Of a DNA stretch of 64,000 bases, positions 7,853 to 17,189 are shown one piece after another. The first letter of the stretch is position 1. Every line of letters starts with the position of its first letter. The position numbers and the translations under genes are program-made. The DNA comes from Coleofasciculus sp. FACHB-T130. GTDB lineage: Bacteria; Cyanobacteriota; Cyanobacteriia; Cyanobacteriales; FACHB-T130. The stretch covers positions 19,152-83,151 of the forward strand of contig NZ_JACJOG010000039.1 of NCBI RefSeq assembly GCF_014695375.1, given 5' to 3'. A model generated the notes under the pieces. That model made no database searches and was not told the origin of the DNA. It saw only the letters and a list, made by a program, of their open reading frames with translations.

Positions 7853-9045
7853 ATGATTGTATTAGAGTTCAAGTTAAAAGGTAGACATGAGCAGTATCGG
7901 GTCATTGACGACATGATCCGAACCGCGCAGTTTATCCGCAACAAAGCACCCGGTACTGGATGGACAATCAAGGAATTAAGCTCTCTGACCTCTACAAACA
8001 ATGTGCTGTATTAGCTAAAGAGTTTGATTGGGCAGGCAAGCTTAACTCAATGGCGCGTCAAGCCTCGGCTGAACGCGCCCTGATTGCAATTCAACGTTTC
8101 TTTGCTAATTGCAAAGCGAACTCGCCTGGGAAGAAAGGATTCCCGCAGTTCAAGAAGTGTACTCGCTCTGTAGAGTATAAGACTAGCGGGTGGAAGCTTT
8201 CTTCCGATAAGAGACACTTGACTTTCACGGATGGCTTTAAAGCTGGAACGTTTAAGTTAGTCGGCTCTCGCGACCTATATTTCTACGCTTCCGAAGAGAT
8301 TAAGCGAGTGCGGGTAATCCGTCGCGCTGACGGCTACTACAGCCAGTTCTGCATCAATGTAGAACGAGTAGAAGAAATCGTTCCTACGGGCAAAACGGTT
8401 GGGCTGGATGTAGGATTAGCCCATTTCTACACCGACAGCACAGGAGAAACTGTTCCAAACCCTCGCCATCTTCAAAAAAGCGAGAAAGCCCTGAAGCGCT
8501 TGCAACGAAGAGTTTCTAAGAAAAAGAAAGGATCAGCCAACCGCCGGAAAGCCATTAATCGGCTAGGAAGAAAACACCTAAAAGTCAGTAGACAGCGTAA
8601 AGACTTCGCCGTAAAAACGGCGTTGTGCGTGGTGAAATCTAGCGATTTCGTAGCCTACGAAGACTTGCAGGTGAAGAATATGGTGAAAAACCACAAGCTT
8701 GCCAAAAGCATTAGTGATGCAGCTTGGTCACAGTTCGCCCAATGGTTGCAGTATTTAGGGAAGGTGTACGGAAAAACAGTAGTTGCTGTTGCTCCTCAAT
8801 ATACATCCCAAGATTGTTCTAACTGCGGTGCGACAGTTAAGAAGTCGCTATCAGTCAGGACTCATGTATGTGGCTGTGGAACTGTATTAGACCGCGACCA
8901 CAACGCCGCACTAAACATTTTGGCTAAAGCTTTAAGGCAAACAGGTATTGATTTAAATACGGCGGGGCACGCCGGAATTAACGCTTTCGGACAGACGGAT
9001 CTCTACTCGCGGGTGGTGACATCAACGAGCAAATCGACTGGTTGA
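7853..9045 (+). pseudogene. tnpB: TnpB RNA-guided nuclease, disrupted by a frameshift near the N-terminus
   Basis: TnpB is an RNA-guided DNA nuclease encoded by IS200/IS605 elements. The start at 7853 gives MIVLEFKLKGRHEQY through FIRNKAPG, then the frame is lost at about 7947-7953. The continuation (YWMDNQGIKLSDLYKQ) is in the +1 frame and runs on to 9045. One base appears to be missing, since 107 bp separate the two start points (108 needed). The long part (361 residues from an internal ATG at 7960) keeps the RuvC aspartate in VGLDVGLAHF, the glutamate in VAYEDLQVKN, the zinc ribbon CSNCG...CGCG and the last aspartate in LDRDHNAALN. Catalytic residues are intact but the wedge/REC start is broken unless recoded or restarted internally. 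Confidence 0.8.
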
Positions 9046-9078
9046 AGAAAGAATCTCGCGCGTTTACGCCGAGCAGTG

Positions 9079-9381
9079 TCAAATTGTGTCTTGAGAATGG
9101 AACGAAAAACCCGGAATTGGACGATAGTCAGAGCAGTTAATCGCTTCTTCAGTCTGGGCAATACTGGGTTGCACGGTACACTTGAGCCGGTAATCGCCGG
9201 TAAAATATCGGCAATTGGTACAGGGTACGCTGTGCATTTGCTTCGCTTTGGTAAAACTCGCGGAGATCGTACTAAATAAACTCCAGCCAATCAAAAGGAG
9301 CAACATCCACGCACACAAAAAGCATAGAGGTACTAAAACTGGCTGGATTGCATGAACCAGAACGTATAAAAGTTGAAACAC
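9079..9381 (-). CDS. Small cysteine-rich membrane protein, cyanobacterial
   Basis: The protein has 100 residues. Residues 1-42 form one or two hydrophobic segments (LYVLVHAIQPVLVPLCFLCA and LLLLIGWSLF). The soluble tail has four cysteines in VPCTNCRYFTGDYRLKC and INCSDYRP, a pattern I recall from small conserved cyanobacterial proteins that may bind a metal or Fe-S cluster. An internal start (M26) is possible. The stop codon at 9079-9081 lies inside the last bases of the tnpB unit, so the insertion may have replaced the natural last residues. Function unknown. Confidence 0.65.
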   Translation of the reverse strand: MFQLLYVLVHAIQPVLVPLCFLCAWMLLLLIGWSLFSTISASFTKAKQMHSVPCTNCRYFTGDYRLKCTVQPSIAQTEEAINCSDYRPIPGFSFHSQDTI

Positions 9382-9858
9382 AGGCTATTTTTTGAGGAGG
9401 AGTGAACAGAGCTACTTAAACAAAATTACTTCACTTCCTCAGAGTTCGCCTCATAATTAGGGCTTAGTTGTAAATTTTTGTAAAGATTAGTTTGCCTTGT
9501 AGAAGTGGCACTACTTTGTGCCTAAATAATTTGTGCCTACATAAATTGATAGATAGACAGTTGCAGAGCAGAAAGTTAGAATACAACTTCCTACCCAGGA
9601 AGTAATTATCTTGATTAAGGGGTCTTACGCTCTTTTGTGGTGTAAGGGGTTGTGCATTTACTGCGACGGACCAAAAAGATCGCTGGCAACCGGAACGGCA
9701 AGCGAAACAAGGCTGGAAAGCAAAACGTTCTGCCGCCGGGAAAGGCGAAGGCGAAGCACTTCTACGCAGAATCTACGCAGAATTGAAAAACTGCTCTAGG
9801 TTTTCTGCACGATCGCTTCGCTTATATAGCTGCTGCCACGCTGTTACGGTATGCACCC
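9382..9858. other. Gene-poor stretch with decayed coding-like DNA
   Basis: No gene can be supported. A 62-codon frame at 9611-9799 is arginine rich and looks like an artefact. In another frame, about 9654-9795 reads as a charged helical peptide (RWQPERQAKQGWKAKR, then GEGEALLRRIYAELKNC) without a start codon, so a gene remnant is possible. Confidence 0.3.
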
Positions 9859-10203
9859 ATGCTTATCCCTTCATCTAGCAACGACAGCACCACCTTCCCC
9901 CTAGAACTCGCCCTCTGTAGGTCAAAGCTTGAGAGCGAGCCTTCCGCGCGCTATGTGGCTGGGGAAAACGCTCTGATATCCTACGGCCTTTCAACCAAGA
10001 AAAGCTATGACTTAGGCACTCAAGGCGCATCGCTCATGCCTTTGCGAGAGCGAGACGTGACAGCCCTGGCAGTGCTATTTGAACGAGATGACAGTGAGGA
10101 AATCGAAGCAGATATTAACCACAACCTCATCTGGTTGTGGCCTGAACCTTGTTGGGATGACGAAGATTCCTTCGATTTTTTGGGCGATTATCTTCACAAA
10201 TAG
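9859..10203 (+). CDS. Hypothetical acidic protein, 114 residues
   Basis: Not recognised. The frame is open for 114 codons from ATG 9859 and ends with an acidic, tryptophan-containing tail (LIWLWPEPCWDDEDSFDFLG). There is no signal peptide or membrane segment. The middle (LRERDVTALAVLFERDDSEE) looks like real coding sequence with helical periodicity. The start is uncertain: no clear ribosome binding site. It lies between mobile DNA and ssb and may be lineage specific. Confidence 0.5.
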   Translation: MLIPSSSNDSTTFPLELALCRSKLESEPSARYVAGENALISYGLSTKKSYDLGTQGASLMPLRERDVTALAVLFERDDSEEIEADINHNLIWLWPEPCWDDEDSFDFLGDYLHK

Positions 10204-10276
10204 CGATTAGTTACGAGTGATTAGCCCTTAGCCATGAATATGTTGCCAAAGACTAATGACTCATGACCCATGACGG

Positions 10277-10798
10277 CTAAAAGGGGATGTCGTCGATATC
10301 TCCTTGAGGCGGTGGGGTAGAACGGCTGCCCGTTCGTGTGGGAACGCGACTGGGCGGTGTTTCCTCTGTTGGGAAGTCTCCAGACATTCCCCCATCGCTG
10401 TCATCAGCGGGTGCGGAGCTAGGACGACGCGACCCCATTGGAACGACATTGCTGGGAGGAGCCGATTCGGCTACCGAAGTGTCAAAATCTGTATCGATTG
10501 CCACTTTGTGAATCCGGGAAACCGTCAACTCGGCGCGTTTTTCTTTAAAACCTTCTTGCCGGTCAATGGTGTTCATCGTCAGGCGACCTTCAAGGATGAC
10601 GCGATCGCCCTTCTTGAAACTTCCCTGAATTTCTTGCGCTAAATTGCCCCAGCCGACGACCTTCACCGTTGCCGGGGGGTCTTCCGCCCGCAGTCCAGGA
10701 AACTGTACCATCATCTCCGTAACCGCCGTTTGGGTATCCGGCGTGTAACGAAGTTGCGGTTCCCTGATAATCTCCGCCATTAAAATGCAGCTGTTCAT
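10277..10798 (-). CDS. ssb: Single-stranded DNA-binding protein
   Basis: This 173-residue SSB has an OB-fold in residues 1-105 (MNSCILMAEIIREPQLRYT, ATVKVVGWGNLAQEIQ, GDRVILEGRLTMNTIDR). A flexible Ser/Pro/Arg linker (about 115-165) leads to the acidic tip DIDDIPF that recruits replication and repair partners such as PriA, RecG and RecO. Length and tail are standard. The N-terminus MNSCILMAEI matches the cyanobacterial form, so the first ATG is kept rather than M7. It follows the sugar-nucleotide gene on the same strand by 176 bp, with an inverted repeat between, so it probably has its own promoter. Confidence 0.93.
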   Translation of the reverse strand: MNSCILMAEIIREPQLRYTPDTQTAVTEMMVQFPGLRAEDPPATVKVVGWGNLAQEIQGSFKKGDRVILEGRLTMNTIDRQEGFKEKRAELTVSRIHKVAIDTDFDTSVAESAPPSNVVPMGSRRPSSAPADDSDGGMSGDFPTEETPPSRVPTRTGSRSTPPPQGDIDDIPF

Positions 10799-10891
10799 AA
10801 CTCCAAGATCCTCGCGCTGAACCGAGCGGCCTCATTCATAATAGAACAAATGTACCAAAGAAGACCCAAAAGTGGGTATGGTAACGGGTAA

Positions 10892-10934
10892 TTGGTTATT
10901 CGCAATTCGTCATTCGTCATCAGCGAATAACCAA
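10892..10934 (-). terminator. Inverted repeat after the nucleotidyltransferase/PMM fusion gene
   Basis: TTGGTTATTCG (10892-10902) and CGAATAACCAA (10924-10934) are perfect 11-bp arms. The loop contains tandem ATTCGTC heptamers (CATTCGTCATTCGTCAT nearby). The structure is 41 bp past the stop codon at 10975 on the minus strand. It is a candidate terminator or transcript-end stem. Confidence 0.45.
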
Positions 10935-10974
10935 GGATGAAGGAGCGATCGCTCTTCACCGATTACCTAACACC

Positions 10975-13512
10975 CTACACCAATTGCAATTTAACTTCCT
11001 CCACACCTTCCTCTTGGTCAACAAACGATTGAACCCGACCGCGATACTCCCGTAAGGTTTCATCGACCCAATCCCGGTCATTACTATTCGCGAAGATATG
11101 CACCAACGGCTCACCCGCATCGGGCAACACTAGCACCCAGCTATCATCCTGGTAGTTGCAAATCTTCACTCCATCCACTAATTCCAGATGTTCGGCTGGG
11201 TGGGTTTCTACTAAATGGCGCATCAAGGCTCCTTTTGCCGTCCAGGGGCAGCGCACCGTGTAACTCTTGTGGTAAACCCGGGGGAGATCGGCGCGGATCG
11301 CCGCCAGATTTCGCTCTTGCATCGTCAGCATCTCCATCATCTTGGCAATGCAGAACATGGCATCAAACCCTGGATGCAGCTGTGGAAAAATAAAGCCCAT
11401 TTCCCCACTGCCACCCAGTACTACATTCGGATTCGCTTGAGACGCTTCCATCAACGCCGTGGGATTTGCCTTCGTGCGAATCACCTTAGCATCGTGGCGA
11501 CGGGCAATCTGTTCTACCGCACTGCTGCTATGCACCGGCACCACCACCGTTCCTCTGGGATGAGCGGTGAGAATCATGTTAACCATCAGCGCCGTCAACA
11601 TTTCACCGCGAATCGGCGTACCCGATTCATCCACCAAAATTAACTGTTCTCCGTTGGCTGATACCTGGACGCCAAAATTTGCTTTTAGCGCTTCTACCAC
11701 ATGACCCAGCTGATTAAGCAACGCTTCTCGTTCTGCCGCAGCCAGTCCCGTTTGATTCAAGCTGGCATTCAGTACCACAGCATCACAGCCAAATTTTGCC
11801 AACAGTTGTGGCAGGATGGCTCCTGAAACTGCATAAACGTAGTCAATGACTACCTTCGAGCCTGAATTGCGAATTGCCCCCGTATTGAGATGGTTCTCAA
11901 ACGCCGTGCTGTAAACATCTAGCACCTGGCTGGGGTAGGCGACATTTCCAGTTTCTTGAATCTGGACTCGCCGCAAGTCTTCCTTAAAATAAGCTCCCTC
12001 AATTTTTTTCTCTTGGGATTTCGAGATATTGATGCCCTTGCGATCGAAAAATTCGATCAAAATGTGGTCGGGTCGATCTGGATGCACCCGCACGTGGATA
12101 CCTCCGGCAACCGAGTAAGTGGGAATGACGGTGCGGGAAATTGGGATTGCCGTTGCTTCCAGGTTTTGGACGTGGATGCCCACCGACATCAAACCAGCAA
12201 TCAAAGCGCGACTGACCATGCGGGAAATATTCCGTTGGTCGCGGGAGATGGTGATCTGGGAACCGGGCTTTAATGTGGAACCGTAAGCGGCACCCAGTTT
12301 GACGGCAAATTCTGGAGTGATGTCGATATTCGCTAATCCACTCACACCGCGTTGCCCAAACAAATTGCGATGAGCTGTGTGACCCCAAATCAAGTTAATG
12401 TTTAATGTCGCGCCCGATTCAATTTGTTTGCTAGGCCAAACACGTACTTGGGGCGAAACTTGCGCTTCTTCCCCAACGGTAGAGAGCGAACCCACGACGG
12501 CTCCTTCCAAAACGTGCGATCGCCTATCAACTCTGGTACCACGACCAATTACGCAAGCCCGCAGATGCGCTTCCTCGCCAATAATCGCTCCATTCCAGAC
12601 AATTGGACGCTTCAAGTTTGCGTCAGCTCCAATCGTCACATTGTCACCAATTGAGGTTCCTGGTTCGATATGCACTCGTGCCCCAATCCGGCAGTTATTC
12701 CCGATCAGTGCAGGCGCTTCAATTTTGGCTGAGGGGTCGATATGAGTGTTCTGACCTATCCACAGTCCGGGAGACACTTGCTCGTAAGCAAAGTCTAATT
12801 TAACTTTTTGATGTAAGCCATCATATTGAGACTCTCGGTAAGCATCTAAATGACCTACATCGCACCAATATCCTTGGGCAACGTAGCCGTACATCGGCTC
12901 GTCTTGTTCCAATAGCAATGGGAATAAGTCTTTCGAGAAGTCAGACTCCTGATTGCTGGGGAGGTATTGCAGGACTTCTGGTTCCAGAATGTAGGTGCCG
13001 GTGTTGACAGTATCGGAGAAAATTTCGCTAGAAGAAGGCTTTTCTAAAAACCGACGAATTCTCTGTTTTTCATCTGTAATTACTACGCCAAATTCAATCG
13101 GGTTGGGAACTTGGGTTAAAATCAGGGTTGCTTTTGACTTCTGTTTTTTGTGAAATTCAATTGCCTGTGTTAAATCAAAATCGGTAATGCTGTCGCCGCT
13201 AATGACTAAAAAGGTTTCATCTAGTAACTCAGCAATGTTCTTGACGCAACCAGCCGTACCTAAAGGCTGGTCTTCTTCAATCGCATAGGTGATCTGCACT
13301 CCAAAGTCGCTGCCGTCCTGGAAGTAGTCTCGCATGACATCAGGGAGATAGTGCAGAGTGGCAATAACCTCTGTAATCTGATGCCGCTTGAGCAGATTGA
13401 TAATGTGTTCTGCAATCGGTCGATTCAGAATCGGCACCATCGGTTTGGGAAGATCGCACGTCAGCGGTCTCAGCCGCGTTCCCGAACCGCCAGCCATCAG
13501 CACTGCTCGCAT
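10975..13512 (-). CDS. Nucleotidyltransferase / hexapeptide / phosphomannomutase-like fusion
   Basis: The 845-residue protein has three parts. Residues 1-235 are a GDP-mannose or glucose-1-phosphate nucleotidyltransferase domain: [11 protein letters not shown] at 8-18, the metal site SGDSITDFD at 105-113 and FLEKP at 155-159. Residues about 250-370 are left-handed beta-helix hexapeptide repeats. Residues about 385-840 are a phosphohexomutase module. In the mutase part the phosphoserine loop (normally TASHNP) reads [14 protein letters not shown] at 470-483, and the magnesium loop (normally DGDxDR) reads SANGEQ at 618-623, so mutase chemistry looks lost. Cyanobacterial homologues of this layout are usually annotated as mannose-1-phosphate guanylyltransferase. 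The start at 13512 begins with the canonical MRAVLMAGG. It probably supplies or senses nucleotide sugars for cell-surface glycans. Confidence 0.88.
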   Translation of the reverse strand: MRAVLMAGGSGTRLRPLTCDLPKPMVPILNRPIAEHIINLLKRHQITEVIATLHYLPDVMRDYFQDGSDFGVQITYAIEEDQPLGTAGCVKNIAELLDETFLVISGDSITDFDLTQAIEFHKKQKSKATLILTQVPNPIEFGVVITDEKQRIRRFLEKPSSSEIFSDTVNTGTYILEPEVLQYLPSNQESDFSKDLFPLLLEQDEPMYGYVAQGYWCDVGHLDAYRESQYDGLHQKVKLDFAYEQVSPGLWIGQNTHIDPSAKIEAPALIGNNCRIGARVHIEPGTSIGDNVTIGADANLKRPIVWNGAIIGEEAHLRACVIGRGTRVDRRSHVLEGAVVGSLSTVGEEAQVSPQVRVWPSKQIESGATLNINLIWGHTAHRNLFGQRGVSGLANIDITPEFAVKLGAAYGSTLKPGSQITISRDQRNISRMVSRALIAGLMSVGIHVQNLEATAIPISRTVIPTYSVAGGIHVRVHPDRPDHILIEFFDRKGINISKSQEKKIEGAYFKEDLRRVQIQETGNVAYPSQVLDVYSTAFENHLNTGAIRNSGSKVVIDYVYAVSGAILPQLLAKFGCDAVVLNASLNQTGLAAAEREALLNQLGHVVEALKANFGVQVSANGEQLILVDESGTPIRGEMLTALMVNMILTAHPRGTVVVPVHSSSAVEQIARRHDAKVIRTKANPTALMEASQANPNVVLGGSGEMGFIFPQLHPGFDAMFCIAKMMEMLTMQERNLAAIRADLPRVYHKSYTVRCPWTAKGALMRHLVETHPAEHLELVDGVKICNYQDDSWVLVLPDAGEPLVHIFANSNDRDWVDETLREYRGRVQSFVDQEEGVEEVKLQLV

Positions 13513-14002
13513 AAGTCCTCCTGATTCTTTGTTATGGTACGGGCGTGACCTTGATGATTTAAGTTGACCTAAGTCTTGTCTTTTAGTCTCCTATACCCTT
13601 GAAATTTAAGGTATCCCTCATAAGATTAGAGTGCAGCCTTGACTCTGGGCAAATCCTTTGAGGCTTTCATTTTAAAGCAGATGTTAAATTTAGCGGCGAC
13701 TCCCTAATTATCTCGTTGATTGCTGGTATCTGCTGGCTCCTCAATCCAGAAAATTGCTTTTGTTACATCTTGAGGGTGCAGCTACAACTCAACCTCGGAT
13801 AGGTTAGAACTGAATCAATGCTACTTTGCCGTGTAGCCGGAATCAATTGCGTAGTCTAGCTTACACTTGAGAGATGAAGCAGAATGTTCTAATCTTCTGG
13901 AACTGTCCAAGGTGGATGTCTCAAACAGTGTTGGAAAGATTAACAGTTGCTGGTGGCGACAAAAATGCAGTCAGTTTTAATGGGTTAATGAGGATTGTTT
14001 GA
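13513..14002. other. Divergent intergenic region without a visible gene
   Basis: The 490 bp separate the minus-strand fusion gene from a plus-strand small ORF. It must hold promoters for both directions. I see no RNA gene, repeat or convincing reading frame. Confidence 0.4.
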
Positions 14003-14185
14003 ATGGGTACGTTATTAGGCTTATTATTTCTAGGGGCTTATGGATACGGCGGATGGAGATTCTGGAAGGGGTTCCGCCGAACGAATTTCAGCCAAGGTCG
14101 GCTCGTTCTGGCTCTGTTATGGCCTGCTTTGATAATTGGCAATAAATCCTATCGTCAGAACTTTAGAAAAGCACTCAAGGGATAG
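14003..14185 (+). CDS. Small conserved-type membrane protein, 60 residues
   Basis: The peptide starts with a glycine/aromatic hydrophobic helix (LLGLLFLGAYGYGGWRFWKG), has a second one (LVLALLWPALIIG), and ends basic (NKSYRQNFRKALKG). The pattern resembles small cyanobacterial membrane proteins of unknown role. It precedes cobK by 14 bp and could be co-transcribed with it. It starts at TGAATG, with no strong ribosome binding site. Confidence 0.6.
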   Translation: MGTLLGLLFLGAYGYGGWRFWKGFRRTNFSQGRLVLALLWPALIIGNKSYRQNFRKALKG

Positions 14186-14199
14186 AAGAAGGATAAAGG

Positions 14200-15015
14200 G
14201 TGAGGGATGAATCAGAAACAATGAATTCTTCATCCTTTGAGCAACGCCTGTGGCTAATTGGGGGCACTCAGGAGAGTGCTGAGTTAGCAAAAGCGATCGC
14301 TCGTTTTCATCTACCCTGCATTGTTACTGTCACCACAGAAGCCGCTAGAACGCTGTATCCATCAATACCCTCCTTGCAAGTTTGGGTGGGCTATCTGGAT
14401 GCAGCACAGTTGGATTGGTTTTTAAAAGAGCAGGGAATTGTGGCGATTTTGGATGCGTCTCATCCCTATGCGGCGGAGATTTCTAAGATAGCGATCGCAA
14501 CTGCCCAAAAGGAACAGATTCCCTATCTCCGCTACGAGCGTCCGGTTATTGATGCAAGCTTACAGAAGCAGCTGGTAATAGAGCTAGATAGTTTCGACAC
14601 GCTTTTATCTGGAGACTACCTACAAGGGCAACGGGTGCTACTGACAATTGGTTATCGAAGCTTGTCCCGGTTCCGTCCTTGGCAAGAAAAGTCTACTTTA
14701 TTTGCCCGAATTCTTCCTTCCGTAACAGCGCTGGAAGCAGCTTTACAATCAGGGTTTGCACCCGATAAACTGATTGCGATTCGCCCTCCTATCTCTACTG
14801 AATTGGAAACGGCACTTTGGCGTCAGTGGGACATTTCCCTGGTGGTTACGAAAGCATCGGGAACTGCTGGGGGAGAAGATATCAAGCGCAGAGTTTCCGC
14901 AGAGTTAGGCATTCCTTTAGTTGCGATCGCTCGTCCAGAAGTTGCGTATCCTCAGCAAACCAGCGACTTGAAAACAGCGCTAGAGTTTTGCCAAGACATC
15001 TTTCGTCGAGTTTAG
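14200..15015 (+). CDS. cobK: Precorrin-6A reductase (CobK/CbiJ family)
   Basis: The enzyme reduces precorrin-6A (or cobalt-precorrin-6A) with NAD(P)H during corrin ring synthesis for vitamin B12. The fold is recognised from LWLIGGTQESAELAKAI (Rossmann loop), the ILDASHPYAAEIS motif and the end VVTKASGTAGGEDIKRR, all typical of CobK. Length (264-271) is normal. The start is ambiguous: GTG 14200 has AGAAGGA 8 bp upstream; ATG 14221 (MNSSSFEQR) is equally plausible. No cobalamin riboswitch or other cobalamin gene is near. Confidence 0.9.
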   Translation: MRDESETMNSSSFEQRLWLIGGTQESAELAKAIARFHLPCIVTVTTEAARTLYPSIPSLQVWVGYLDAAQLDWFLKEQGIVAILDASHPYAAEISKIAIATAQKEQIPYLRYERPVIDASLQKQLVIELDSFDTLLSGDYLQGQRVLLTIGYRSLSRFRPWQEKSTLFARILPSVTALEAALQSGFAPDKLIAIRPPISTELETALWRQWDISLVVTKASGTAGGEDIKRRVSAELGIPLVAIARPEVAYPQQTSDLKTALEFCQDIFRRV

Positions 15016-15059
15016 TCCGCCACAATCTTACCGAGCGTGAATCAAGCGACAATTAAAGA

Positions 15060-15887
15060 ATGCTAGAACTACACTGCCACACCACTTACTCAGACGGCAC
15101 CCTCACACCCAGCGAACTGGTGAACGCGGCGATGAGTGCCGGAGTCCGCGCCCTTGCCATTACCGATCACGATACGATGAATGGCTGGGATGAGGCGTTT
15201 GCTGCTGCCAAACTGCATAACCTGGAAATTGTCCCCGGATTGGAACTCAGCACCGTTCACAACCATTGTTCCTTACATATTTTGGGCTTTTACCCAGATG
15301 CACAGAAGCTGCGAGAACCTTTGGGCGATCGCCTAGAAGGACGGAAACGGCGATCGCAACAAATGATCGCTAAACTGGCAGAATTAGGCTACCCGGTTCA
15401 GTTACCTGAATTCGGTGTAGGCATGGCACCAGGGCGTCCTCATATTGCTACTGCCCTCGTGAAAGCCGGTTATTTTCAGTCATCGCGGGAAGCTTTTGAT
15501 CGCCTGCTGGGTGATGATAAACCGGCTTATGTGCATTACGAGAAATTCTCGATTGTTGAAGGGATTGCCATGTTACGTTCTTGCGGTGCCGTGCCTGTGT
15601 GGGCGCATCCCTACCTGTTCCGAGGCGGTAATGTTGCGGAAGTGCTGAAAGAATTGGTTGCTGCTGGGTTAATGGGCGTTGAGGTTTATCATCCCAACCA
15701 CAGCGCCAAAGAAATTCAAAATCTCAAAAAGTTGTGTGCTGAATATGGCTTACTGATGACAGGCGGCAGCGATTATCATGGCCCCAGTCCCGATCCAAAA
15801 ACTCCAGATCGCAGTACGCTGAATATGCTTCAGGTACCGTTAGATTTGCTTGAACCCATCAAACAAGCGGCGGCAAGTTTACGTTAA
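15060..15887 (+). CDS. PHP-domain phosphoesterase (TrpH/YciV/RNase AM type)
   Basis: The 275-residue PHP protein is expected to hydrolyse phosphate esters; homologues act on 3',5'-bisnucleotides or trim 5' ends of RNA. The four PHP motifs are complete: LELHCHTTYSDGTL at 2-15, AITDHDTM at about 35, VWAHPYLF at about 179 and GGSDYHGPS near 240. They supply the histidines and aspartates for a trinuclear metal site. It follows cobK by 44 bp on the same strand and may share its transcript. The stop is followed by an inverted repeat at 15892-15926. Confidence 0.88.
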   Translation: MLELHCHTTYSDGTLTPSELVNAAMSAGVRALAITDHDTMNGWDEAFAAAKLHNLEIVPGLELSTVHNHCSLHILGFYPDAQKLREPLGDRLEGRKRRSQQMIAKLAELGYPVQLPEFGVGMAPGRPHIATALVKAGYFQSSREAFDRLLGDDKPAYVHYEKFSIVEGIAMLRSCGAVPVWAHPYLFRGGNVAEVLKELVAAGLMGVEVYHPNHSAKEIQNLKKLCAEYGLLMTGGSDYHGPSPDPKTPDRSTLNMLQVPLDLLEPIKQAAASLR

Positions 15888-15891
15888 TTTC

Positions 15892-15926
15892 TAATCGCTA
15901 ATGTCACCCGAAACAATTAGCGATTA
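15892..15926 (+). terminator. Inverted repeat between the PHP gene and glsA
   Basis: TAATCGCTAAT (15892-15902) pairs perfectly with ATTAGCGATTA (15916-15926) around 13 nt, 5 bp after the PHP stop and 24 bp before the glutaminase start. It lacks a U-tract. It may separate the two transcripts or stabilise RNA ends. Confidence 0.45.
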
Positions 15927-15950
15927 CCCATTCCTTATTACCAATTACCA

Positions 15951-16940
15951 ATGGCAAGTGCCATCCTGCAAGACTTTCTCAACGACTTGCACACCAAGTA
16001 CAAGTCAATTCATGAAGGTGTATTGGCAAACTATATCCCGGAACTCGCCAAGGCAAATCCGGATTGGTTCGGGATATGTATTGTTACCGTGGATGGTCAA
16101 GTTTATGAAATCGGCGATTGGGAACAGTTGTTCACCCTTCAGTCGATTTCCAAAGCATTTGTATACGGAATGGCGCTGGAAGATCATGGGCGCGATTACG
16201 TTGTAAAAAGGGTGGGAGTGGAACCCACTGGCGATGCTTTTAACTCCATTATTAAGCTGGATGAATCCTCAAAGCGACCCTATAACCCAATGGTAAATGC
16301 GGGAGCGATCGCTACCACCAGTTTAATTAAAGGAGTGGGACCAACTGAGCGCTTAAACCGGATGCTGGATATGTTTCAGCGTTACGTTGGACACAATCTC
16401 TTTATTGATATGTCCGTGTTCATGTCAGAGCGAACGACCGGGCATCGCAACCGAGCAATGGCGCATCTGATGCTCAATTTTGGCATGATCGACGCGAAAA
16501 TTGACGAGGCACTGGATTTGTACTTTCAGCAGTGTTCTTTGATGGTGAATTGCCGCGATTTGGCAGTGATGGCAGCGACTCTCGCGAACAACGGCATGAA
16601 CCCGATCACCCAGGAGCGTGCGGTTGATTCCCGTTATATCAGAGATATTTTGACAGTCATGTACACTTGCGGGATGTATGACTTTGCCGGAGAGTGGGCG
16701 TATAAAGTGGGTCTTCCCGCTAAAAGTGGAGTATCGGGCGGACTGATTGTGGTTGTGCCACAGCAAATGGGCATTGCAATTTTTTCACCCCCGCTAGACT
16801 CGCACGGCAGCAGCGTCAGGGGAATAAAGGTGTCTGAGGAACTATCAGAGAAGTTTGGGTTACATTTATTTGACTTGCAGACAGATAGATCCCGTTTGCT
16901 GGATACTTTGTGCAACAAGCAAGAAACTGAATCTGAATAG
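15951..16940 (+). CDS. glsA: Glutaminase A
   Basis: The enzyme hydrolyses L-glutamine to glutamate and ammonia. The 329-residue protein has the serine-dependent beta-lactamase-like fold: catalytic Ser-x-x-Lys in [12 protein letters not shown] (about 62-73), [10 protein letters not shown] with the substrate asparagine (about 110-119), [15 protein letters not shown], and the glycine-rich [11 protein letters not shown] with the C-terminal lysine region. No STAS or cyclic-nucleotide domain is attached. It competes conceptually with glutamine synthetase, so it would need regulation; the upstream 60 bp show only the inverted repeat. The start [10 protein letters not shown] is chosen because it begins the conserved domain; no strong ribosome binding site is visible. 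Confidence 0.95.
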   Translation: MASAILQDFLNDLHTKYKSIHEGVLANYIPELAKANPDWFGICIVTVDGQVYEIGDWEQLFTLQSISKAFVYGMALEDHGRDYVVKRVGVEPTGDAFNSIIKLDESSKRPYNPMVNAGAIATTSLIKGVGPTERLNRMLDMFQRYVGHNLFIDMSVFMSERTTGHRNRAMAHLMLNFGMIDAKIDEALDLYFQQCSLMVNCRDLAVMAATLANNGMNPITQERAVDSRYIRDILTVMYTCGMYDFAGEWAYKVGLPAKSGVSGGLIVVVPQQMGIAIFSPPLDSHGSSVRGIKVSEELSEKFGLHLFDLQTDRSRLLDTLCNKQETESE

Positions 16941-17020
16941 AACCGCCGCCATGAGCCTGGAGATAAATTCCACAGCCAGAAGCAATGTCAAGCTAAATTA
17001 AACTGACTGAGTGAGCGTTG

Positions 17021-17038
17021 AACCCGTTTTGACGGGTT
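17021..17038 (+). terminator. Hairpin after glsA
   Basis: AACCCGT (17021-17027) and ACGGGTT (17032-17038) form a short GC-rich stem with loop TTTG, 80 bp beyond the glutaminase stop. No proper U-tract follows. The remaining bases to 17189 carry only imperfect copies of a TTTAGTTTA word (17041-17080). Confidence 0.4.
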
Positions 17039-17189
17039 ACGAGCTTTCAGCCCAAACTTTAGTTTAGAGCCTTAGTTTAAGACTGAAATCAGTGCCATTC
17101 AACTGAACCTGAATAGCACCTATCTTTAGGCGAAATTCCGTAGCCTGAACCCTTGAAACGAAACCCAGCACCCCTTAGATTCCGCTGTC

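Larger units (their letters stand above)
7765..9083 (+). mobile_element. IS200/IS605-family tnpB-only unit
   Basis: The unit consists of a left region with short hairpins (GCCCC...GGGC at about 7782-7801 and a perfect 13-bp-arm hairpin at 7808-7839), a tnpB reading frame (7853-9045) and a right end with a GC-rich hairpin (CTCG...CGAG at about 9054-9074) ending near AGTGTCAA. No tnpA is present. Limits are judged from memory of similar cyanobacterial elements and from where the neighbouring genes end. The right end touches the stop codon of the gene at 9079-9381. Confidence 0.6.

Noticed and set aside
9003..9290. 95-codon minus-strand frame across the tnpB right end
   Set aside because: It overlaps the IS boundary and the better-supported cysteine-rich gene in another frame; no recognisable content.
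9611..9799. 62-codon arginine-rich frame
   Set aside because: Composition is artefactual and another frame looks more protein-like, although that one lacks a start.
14200..15015. Cobalamin riboswitch upstream of cobK
   Set aside because: The small gene at 14003 leaves no room, and no B12-box-like sequence was seen in 13513-14002.
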